A DNA stretch of 26,199 nt from Priapulus caudatus (lineage: Eukaryota; Priapulida; Priapulimorpha; Priapulimorphida; Priapulidae): the NCBI RefSeq assembly GCF_000485595.1, contig NW_014577277.1:332293-358491 (forward strand). The letters are read 5' to 3'. The number at the start of each line of letters is the position of its first letter. Position 1 is the first letter of the stretch. The position numbers were made by a program, and so were the translations under genes. Of the stretch, positions 20,178 to 26,199 are shown piece after piece. The notes below the pieces were generated by a model. It was not told the DNA's origin. It did no database searches and worked only from the letters and a program-made list of their open reading frames with translations.

Positions 20178-21447
20178 CACGGGCGTAGATAGCGGGGGGG
20201 GGGATACATCCCCCCACTTATTGAGGTGGGGGATAGCGTGTACAATCATCCCCCCTACTTTCAGAAGAAAAATGGCGAAAAATTTCATATTTTACAGACA
20301 ATAAATACTAAACATTTATCTACAAATCCGTCATCGCTATTCATACTCTCCTAATGTATTATTACACAAATGGAAAGTGACATACATCTACAGTAAAATG
20401 TCTGTAACTCGTTCCAAGAATGACATTATTTTACTGAAACTCCGACGGTTAATTTTGGACGCATTCCCCATTACGATTTTTTTCAAAATCCCCAAATCAC
20501 GTCTTATCATTGCTCACGAAAGTTAAATCCTTGCTTTATTTAAAATTAGAATAGACCTGTTGAGAGTTGGAATATTGAATTTTCACGGGGATTGAATGGG
20601 AAAATTCAATTTCATCACTTTTTTTGGGGGGGGGGGGCTGCTGAGACCCGACTGGAAGTATATTCCCGATTTTGTATAAGGGGTGAAAATATGCACTTTT
20701 TGGTTCAAATTTGGTTGTTTTTCTCATACTTTTTTTGTACAGTTTTAGCGTTCTCAGTAAAATATACGCTTTATCAAAATTTCAGGGGGAGATGATTCCA
20801 GTGCTGTAGTTGTCAGTGGGGGGTCGGTAGCACAGAGGGCGGTCGCGCCCCCACCTAGAATTTTCAGGGCAAGGGTATTTTAGCTTAGGTAAATCTGCAC
20901 TGGTAACCCCAGTGAGGAAATGTACATAGCACAGATTTAGTAGTAAGTATTTTAGTCTTTGGTGTCCCCAAAGGTAAAAATGCTCAACTCAACAGTGATG
21001 TTATTGTGATGAAGATTGTTTAATAATGCTGCCTCAGAGTGCAGGAAATTGCATCGAAGAGGTGTTATTTTCAACAAAATTTTCGAAGGTTTCCTAGAAC
21101 CCCCCCCCCATTAAACAGGAGGGGGACACCCTCCTGAAGGAGGAAAAATCTCCTAATATTTTATGATAAAGATGTCAAAAATTGATTGCTTTTAGATTGC
21201 AACTTTTTAACAATTCCACACAGTGAGAAGGGAACACTTGCAATTTCTAATTTTTTTCAATTCCCTCAAAAACGGCCATCTTGAAGGTTCTAAATTGCTA
21301 TAATTAGGAGTCTATCAATTGATCGACTAGTCTAGTCAACCCGTTAAGGGATTCGCGCCAAGGCACTCGCGGTGTGCGCTACTCGCACGCAATCTTCGTA
21401 TGAATCAATCATCCCCCCCCACAACTTAGGACCTGTCTACGCCACTA
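20178..21447. mobile_element. hAT-like non-autonomous element, 1270 bp, with 8-bp target duplication
   Basis: Starts CACGGGCGTAGATAGCGGGG and ends CCTGTCTACGCCACTA, giving short inverted termini around GGCGTAGA. Exact 8-bp direct repeats, ATAAAAAG, lie at 20170-20177 and 21448-21455. The terminal word GCGTAG(A/C)(C/A)AG followed by a G-run is shared with the 274-bp element at 18525-18798. The interior has G- and C-runs but no recognisable transposase. Confidence 0.82.
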
Positions 21448-21455
21448 ATAAAAAG

Positions 21456-22010
21456 ACACGTTATTCATGTTTTCTGTTAAATATTCACAAGATATTTAAT
21501 AAATATTTTAAATTTCATTACAGCAGTCTGTAGAAACATTGGGGAAACATGGTTTCTGTAGTAATAATCTTATGTAAGCAATGTTGTTTGAAACTGCAGA
21601 GAACATGGATGCAATTGACGTAATTGGCATGGCAGTCAAAGTATCTGTGATCTGATCTACTTCTAATTTCTGGGAAAAAAGGACAGGTATATAACTTGAT
21701 ATATATAACTTGGTATATAACTGCATGACTTGAGCAAGGTGTTTCACCGATATTGTGATTTTACCTCTCATGGTCTGAGACAAACACAATACTGTGAGAA
21801 AATAACACCTGTGGGTGCTGCTGCCTTTCCGTCTATCATAGCGTGCTTATTGTGTAGTCATACATTAACATATCAGACTGAGCTGAAGCACAGCTGTTTG
21901 TTTCTGAATGTTAGTCATTTCCTCATAACAGGTTAAACCACTAGAGAGACAGATAAACTGACATAAAACACCAGAGTTTTACTTAGATATCTTGAATATT
22001 GCTCTTTTAA
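21456..22010. other. Downstream flank of CMTR1; no gene supported
   Basis: On the minus strand a good acceptor-like CCTTTTTTCCCAG near 21672-21684 opens 53 codons ending in TAA (21508-21510). There is no family resemblance and it lies past the CMTR1 poly(A) signal, so it is left uncalled. Confidence 0.4.
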
Positions 22011-22016
22011 TTTATT
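22011..22016 (-). terminator. Poly(A) signal AATAAA for CMTR1
   Basis: The minus strand reads AATAAA about 207 nt beyond the CMTR1 stop codon, in an A+T-rich setting. It is the first canonical hexamer seen after the stop. The cleavage site is inferred to lie about 10-30 nt further, near 21985-22000. Confidence 0.6.
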
Positions 22017-22022
22017 TTCTGG

Positions 22023-22088
22023 TGATCATTACGCAAAGTTACCTTGTAAATAAATGTACAAATCAAAAAGTGCTTAAGGATTCTTTGG
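22023..22088 (-). pseudogene. Decayed copy of the CMTR1 WW exon 3' half plus its splice donor
   Basis: These 66 bases match 22810-22875 with five mismatches. The source is the last 46 bases of the WW exon and the first 20 of its intron. In the copy the Trp codon TGG of the STFWF stretch is TGA, and the donor is GTAACT rather than GTACCT. It lies between the CMTR1 stop (22223) and the AATAAA at 22016, so it should be part of the 3' UTR. It is a short local duplication and not a working exon, because similarity stops before the exon's acceptor. Confidence 0.75.
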
Positions 22089-22222
22089 GACAATCTCCTG
22101 CTTTGAAAATCACATCTATTCCTTCAAATTACACAAGCAAGTATTCACAATTATCAATATAAAACATTTGGACAACACCACTATTGTGTTGTAAAGCACA
22201 CACATTTCACATCCTCGCATTA

Positions 22223-22352
22223 CTACTGCATACGTTCATGGACAAACTTCTGCATCATGTCCTTCGAAATCTTCGAATCATTCGAAACCTGCATTTCGTG
22301 TACCTTTACGCCTTCCTCCCATGCCCAGAACACATGTCCCTTCAAGCACGAC
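22223..22352 (-). CDS. CMTR1: CMTR1 terminal coding exon
   Basis: Completes an Arg codon, adds 42 residues and ends in TAG at 22225-22223. The FWAWEEGVKVHEMQ segment matches human FWEWGDGIRVHDSQ, and KISKDMMQKFVHERMQ parallels the KLSKEDVLSFIQMHRA C-terminus, so the protein ends at the expected place. Acceptor CTTTCAG precedes 22352. The first residues, SCLKGHV, add a few positions relative to human. Confidence 0.9.
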
Positions 22353-24598
22353 CTGAAAGTAAGACAAGTTAAGACTATGCAAATCAAAATATGCTTGTGG
22401 TGTAGCGTCAAGACTTAGAGGCAAAGGAGTTCATGTTTCCTTTTCATCATTCATCACTAATAACATCTGGTGTGAAAATGAGATTTTTTACTGCGAATGG
22501 ATAATAATTACTGAGTCGGGGACAATTCCGAAATACCGCAATAAAAGCTATCGACATTTGTCGTGTATTAAGGCCGCAGGCCAGTTTTACAGACAGTTTA
22601 TAATAGATGTAGAGTCGTATCGTGGACACCGCGTAGGCATATGTCAACTTGTTTGGTACGGGCGGTGATGGACTTATAACTGTACAGGACAACGATAACA
22701 CGGATCAATATGTGGTATACAAATATGTATTCGTTAGTCTGTGGCTTTACCTAATGTCATTCTGATACAAGATATAAATGAGATTACAGTGACTGAAATA
22801 TTTAGATAATGATCATTACGCAAAGGTACCTTGTAAAGAAATGTACAAACCAAAAAGTGCTGAAGGATTCTTTCGGTGCTTCAAATACAGATACTTTAGT
22901 CTTCTTATTATACAGATATTTCCTCTTGCTACGCTTGCTCCACTCTATTGACCATGGCTCTGCAAAACACCCAAAGTCACATGTGATCGGCAGAAGACGC
23001 AGTATAGAAGTGGCTCAGTGTGGTTGATGAAAGGTGAAAAGAGAGATTATATATGACGATGAGTGATGGTATACATAATATCGCATACCCCTCTGTCGAT
23101 TTTATGAATAACAGTCCAATGGGATGAAACCACCAGTTGTTCTTTATACAGTAGCAGAGCTGTGGCACTCTACGGAGCCCTTCAGAATTCGCATGTGTAG
23201 TCTACAAGAAATTGATGGGTTTGTGAATTTGTGAATTAAGGCACAAAATAGTCACAGGGTTCCACAATACATAATATCATTACATAAACAGTTGCACAGA
23301 TGAACAAAGTTCGGCTGTTTAAAACCTATCATTATGAAAACAAACAAAAAATCGACAACGTTATCAAAAAAAGCAAATTAAAAATTACACTATGATACTC
23401 ATTAAGAAAGTGTATGGTATGTGGGCTGTGCTGATGTAAGGATCATATCTTGTGATTTGAAACTGTAAGAACTCTATGCATGGATGTANCGGCACAGTGA
23501 TGGCTTTTCCTACCATGATGCTATACACCAACTAACACGAGCCTAGGTCGAGCCATTTAGATTTGTGCCGCAATTCTGCATTTCCTCCCTATACCTTAAG
23601 TGAAGGAGTGAATGTTCCCCCTTCTTTTACACCTCTTGACCTTTACCCTTTGACCCCCAGCTTTGACATCCCAACTCGTTTTGATGATCCCCCCCAATGT
23701 GCCGAATATCGTGACCGTACGTCGAGCGGTTAAGATTTGTGCCCAACTGTTGACGGACGCACGGATGGACGGACGGACGATCAAGCGATTCTACAAGCTG
23801 CATCTGACTATGTCAGATGAGCTAAAAATCTACGTTATCAAAAAAAGCAAATTAAAAATTTCACTATGATACTCATTAAGAAAGTGTCATTTGTATTGCT
23901 TGCTTTCTGATTAAGATCACTCATCTTGTGATTTAACTAAACTCTAGCATGCATGTACTGATGAAGCCAGACCAGCACATTATAGGTATTTCAGTACTTT
24001 GCAGAGGCAATAACTGGCTACAGATTAGCAGATTAGAGTTGGATTCGAGACCCCTTCAGCTACAATTATATCCCATTTCCATACAATATTACAAGCACGA
24101 TTAAACAGTCATGCTACAACAAACCTTATTCAAGAACTGCTAACCACCAATTATTTAACAAACATTTCCTTTCTTTTAAATACAAATGCCATGATGATCA
24201 TTATGAATGCGTGAATGGGCATTCCATATATATTCCACTATCAAGCATCCAACAATAGCGAAGGTTTCATGATACATCCACATAACCAACCTGGTTAATA
24301 GCATCATAGTATATTCTAACTGCCGTTTTGAAAACTAGTATAGCTACCTTTATCAAACTGAAAGAAGTTGCGCAAGGTTATTGCCAGATGACAACGAAAT
24401 AAAAAAACTAATATTCTATTAAACACCACACAGAAACTGGTATAGATTTTACAGCACCTACCTGTCAAATACTTGCTGGATGTCCTGAAACCGGAAAACC
24501 TCTTTCGTTCTCAGAGGGTAAAGTTCTTTTCGGGTTTCCTTGTAGAGTGCTCTGGCAAACTTATCACACTTGGCTAGCCTGGCCAATAGAAATAATCC
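22223..24598 (-). CDS. CMTR1: CMTR1 cap-specific mRNA 2'-O-methyltransferase 1, last four coding exons
   Basis: CMTR1 methylates the ribose 2'-O of the first transcribed nucleotide (cap1) in the nucleus; the enzyme is about 835 residues in human. Exons here: 24598-24462, 23201-23089, 22959-22830, 22352-22223 (stop included). They cover only the C-terminal portion: the end of the guanylyltransferase-like region (PLRTKEVFRFQDIQQVF, human NPIRVKEVYRLEEMEKIF), the RLHMRILKGS block (human RLEMKIIKGS), the WW-like domain (EPWSIEWSKR..KYLYNKKT) and the tail (FWAWEEGVKVH, human FWEWGDGIRVH). The Rossmann-fold methyltransferase, with its SAM site and K-D-K-E residues, is not in the window. The second exon carries two compensating frame errors. 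The identification is from recalled family sequence and is supported independently in all four exons. Confidence 0.9.
22830..22959 (-). CDS. CMTR1: CMTR1 exon, WW-like domain
   Basis: Encodes 42 residues framed by split codons. The motif is PW-x3-WSKR-x4-YLYNKKTKVSVFEAP: first Trp, the aromatic YLYN strand, Thr, then Phe-Glu-x-Pro with Phe in place of the second WW tryptophan, as in human CMTR1 (FFYNKKTKDSTFDLP). In CMTR1 this domain contacts the phosphorylated C-terminal domain of RNA polymerase II. Acceptor TTTTGCAG precedes 22959; donor GTACCT follows 22830 (phase 2). Confidence 0.9.
23089..23201 (-). CDS. CMTR1: CMTR1 exon with two opposite single-base frame errors
   Basis: Acceptor TTTCTTGTAG precedes 23201. 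The entry frame reads RLHMRILKGS, matching human RLEMKIIKGS, then meets TAA at 23146-23144. From about 23170 the homology moves to another frame (VPQLCYC, WWFHPIGL, FIKSTE; human TPKLSYT, HFVPMGL). At the end, a run of four Gs before GTATGC leaves that frame one base too long for the next exon. The 113-nt exon still has the right total length (phase 1), as if one base were missing near 23170 and one G extra near 23090. An N at 23489 shows that nearby sequence is poor, so sequencing error is the simplest cause; a real lesion is possible. Confidence 0.75.
23352..23490 (+). repeat. Diverged direct repeat, copy A
   Basis: TTATCAAAAAAAGCAAATTAAAAATT, then CACTATGATACTCATTAAGAAAGTGT, GATCATATCTTGTGATTT and GCATGGATGTA. 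The same order recurs at 23836-23962. Contains the N at 23489. It lies in the CMTR1 intron between 24598-24462 and 23201-23089. Confidence 0.8.
23836..23962 (+). repeat. Diverged direct repeat, copy B
   Basis: Copy of 23352-23490 about 484 bp away, nearly identical over the first 50 bases and then diverging. Between the copies lies a segment with TTGACCTTTACCCTTTGACCC and GGATGGACGGACGGACG words. Confidence 0.8.
24462..24598 (-). CDS. CMTR1: CMTR1 exon, end of guanylyltransferase-like region
   Basis: Encodes 45 residues plus two bases, starting GLFLLARLAKCDKFARAL and containing the conserved PLRTKEVFRF. Acceptor ATGATAG precedes 24598 and is weak; the in-frame triplet just before it is TAG, so the exon cannot extend further upstream. 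Donor GTAGGT follows 24462 (phase 2). I found no earlier CMTR1 exon between 24599 and 26199. Confidence 0.85.
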
Positions 24599-24696
24599 CT
24601 ATCATACAATATAATGTTGGCTGATAACATAGGAAACTGCATGTTGTTTAGGGACAGATGGGTAAGGCACATCAACAGGCATACAATACATAGTAA

Positions 24697-24736
24697 CAAG
24701 AGTAGATAATAACACATGTGTTATTATCTACTCTTG
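24697..24736. repeat. Perfect 40-bp palindrome with 7-bp flanking direct repeats
   Basis: CAAGAGTAGATAATAACACA is followed immediately by its exact inverse. ATAGTAA lies directly on each side (24690-24696 and 24737-24743; the next base, C, is also shared). It looks like a minimal insertion made only of two inverted termini. Confidence 0.9.
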
Positions 24737-24989
24737 ATAGTAACGTAAGAGACGCGTTACGCAGGTAAAGTTGATCACTTTGTAGAAGTATACATGAAGC
24801 TGTAAAAACACAGGATGAATGTGCTGGGATTATCAAGACACAGTTGAAAACTAGTAATGGCAGTTAATTGTTGTCAACTACATGTATCACCCGCGATCTA
24901 GTATAAATGAAATATCTCTGTAAGGAATTTTTTTACACAAATCCGCTATGTTGATTAGGGTTAAACTAAAAGTCGGAGAGATTATCTTC

Positions 24990-25347
24990 AAGTCCAGAGT
25001 AAAGGTCAAAGACAGGTGCCGATGCGCACTTTCTCTCTCAGATGTGTAACAGTATGTATACCAAGTCTGGTTGCGCTAGGTCAATTAGGGGCCCGAGTTA
25101 TAGAGCGGAAGGAAAATATGATCAATTTCAAGGTCAAGGTTAAGGTCAAATAAAAGTCGCAGTGACCTGGTTTTGGTACGCCACGCACTTTCTCCCCAAG
25201 ATGTGTAAGTATACCAAGTTTGGTCGCGCTAGGTCAATTAAGGGTAGAGTTATAGAGCGGAAGGGAAAGTGTTGGCGGCGGCGGCTTGACAGACATGAAA
25301 CCATACTACCATAGTATCCCCGCCGACTTCGTCGCGGGGGATACAAT
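24990..25347. repeat. Two-unit tandem repeat ending in a GC-rich hairpin
   Basis: Units starting near 25000 and 25128 share AAGGTCAAA, GCGCACTTTCTC or CGCACTTTCTC, AGATGTGTAA, TATACCAAG, GGTTGCGCTAGGTCAATTA or GGTCGCGCTAGGTCAATTA, and GAGTTATAGAGCGGAAGG. The repeat ends with ATAGTATCCCCGC, a short loop and GCGGGGGATAC, a strong hairpin. It resembles a SINE-like dispersed repeat; no RNA polymerase III boxes were established. Confidence 0.7.
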
Positions 25348-25394
25348 TAAGGCATGTTAATTAGGCAGTGAAGACGTGTCGAAAGATTTATGGG

Positions 25395-25559
25395 ATGTCG
25401 CCAATTAGCTTCAGCTTTGATGACATGTTTGACCCAGAAACATTAGAAGCATGTGGAGAACACCATATAATGCTTAAAATTCTAAGCATGTTTCACTGGA
25501 GAAGTGAAAAACTGGCAAAAAGATTTCACAAATGTCAATTTCGAAAACCATCGGTAAAT
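25395..25559 (+). CDS. Possible unidentified exon or relic
   Basis: An open plus-strand stretch from an ATG (MSPISFSFDDMFDPETLEA...) runs through HWRSEKLAKRFHKCQF to a donor-like GTAAAT near 25556. Residue make-up is protein-like but I do not recognise the family, and no matching exon follows before the window ends. Its first 35 bases (TTATGGGATGTCGCCAATTAGC...) nearly match 7418-7452, so it may be a dispersed-repeat relic rather than a gene. Confidence 0.2.
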
Positions 25560-25782
25560 ATTATATGAACAAGCTGCCTCGACGCTCTGCACCTCAGCAG
25601 CATTGTCCTGGCGCTGCGCGCCTCGGCTACAGGTCAGAATAATACCCAGCGTGAGAGCCGAGACAAATTCCCAGAAGATGGAGCCACGATGCCGTACAAT
25701 CGATAAACATGCTGTAGGACTGGTACGCACGCGGTAGGTGTGTACGCGGGTGCATGCACCAGTAATATCGACTAAAGGCATG

Positions 25783-26074
25783 TTTGTTTGGTCGGATCCA
25801 CGGATCTCGATCCACTGGATCGAACCCCCCTTGATCAAACAAACGCAAACTCACTTTCAACGGTTCACGTTTCGCTGTGACCTATCACGGGATGGTTCAT
25901 AACAAAGAACAAGCTGTGATTGGCTGAGGTGTGGGCCGCCATATTGGATCCTGCTCGAATCCACCTCGCTAGCAGGGTCGGATTTGGTGGATCGAGATCC
26001 GTGAATCCGACCAAACAAACAGTCAGACCAACGAATCCATTGGTTCGAGATCCGTGGATCCGACCAAACAAACG
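25783..26074. mobile_element. Foldback element, about 290 bp, with GTTTGTTTGGTCGGATC ends
   Basis: GTTTGTTTGGTCGGATCCAC with GGATCTCGATCCA at the left is inverted twice at the right: TGGATCGAGATCCGTGAATC with CGACCAAACAAAC (25990-26022) and TTCGAGATCCGTGGATCC with GACCAAACAAAC (26043-26074). The centre (25860-25960) is single-copy-like and carries GATTGGCTGA (inverse of an NF-Y CCAAT box) and GCCGCCATATTGG (YY1-like). No clear target duplication was found. Confidence 0.7.
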
Positions 26075-26199
26075 CGCCCCAAGTGATACGGGCTTGCGGG
26101 GTTACGGCGCATGCACCAGTCTCGACCAATCACGACCAAGTGCATCCCAGCAGCATTAGCAGTAGGAAACACAGCAAATACAATGAAAGTGTCAATGAC

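Noticed and set aside
21508-21684. Minus-strand 53-codon terminal-exon-like frame after a strong pyrimidine tract
   Set aside because: It is beyond the CMTR1 stop codon and AATAAA, and shows no family motif.
25482-25838. Minus-strand 118-residue frame with a hydrophobic stretch (FVSALTLGIILTC), considered as the ERLEC1 or CMTR1 first exon
   Set aside because: Its only upstream ATG is in the foldback element, it lacks the expected ERLEC1 N-terminal motif, and CMTR1 has no signal peptide.

Overview
The window is animal nuclear DNA. It is A+T-rich, has spliced genes with GT-AG introns of a few hundred bases to about 1.4 kb, and is crowded with foldback elements, microsatellites and draft-assembly gaps (ten Ns at 10519-10528, one N at 23489). 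The protein matches, TTAGGG-like arrays and repeat style suggest a marine invertebrate, possibly a non-vertebrate deuterostome. The sequence alone does not fix the phylum. There is no prokaryotic operon, CRISPR array, rRNA or tRNA that I can support.

Two genes could be rebuilt exon by exon, both on the minus strand and both incomplete. (1) ERLEC1 (XTP3-B), an ER lectin of glycoprotein quality control. Eleven coding exons lie between 9745 and 1730, 1061 nt giving 353 codons plus two bases, with consistent splice phases. They include a 23-nt microexon, all of the first MRH lectin domain and the first half of the second. The signal-peptide exon was not found, and the last coding sequence appears to lie beyond the left edge. 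(2) CMTR1, the cap1 2'-O-ribose methyltransferase. Its last four coding exons lie between 24598 and 22223: the end of the guanylyltransferase-like region, the WW-like domain and the C-terminal tail. One of these exons carries two opposite single-base frame errors. The catalytic exons lie outside the window. CMTR1 reads towards ERLEC1, head to tail on the same strand.

Layout: 1-1729 is repeat-bearing DNA downstream of the visible ERLEC1 exons; 1730-9745 is the ERLEC1 body, with a 142-bp MITE and several repeat relics in its introns; 9746-22010 is about 12 kb without recognisable coding sequence, holding a duplication around the assembly gap, A+T microsatellites, foldback elements, a roughly 0.65-kb A/C-only tract, a TTAGGG-like array, a 21-bp tandem repeat and two hAT-like insertions with exact 8-bp target duplications; 22011-24598 is the CMTR1 3' end, with a decayed copy of part of its own WW exon in the 3' UTR; 24599-26199 holds a perfect 40-bp palindrome, a two-unit tandem repeat and a 290-bp foldback element.

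ERLEC1 and CMTR1 act in unrelated pathways (ER-associated degradation and mRNA capping), so their adjacency is positional. I found no candidate for a new multi-gene system. The most useful leads are the microexon, the paired frameshifts, the self-derived exon fragment in the 3' UTR, and the two related hAT-like elements.
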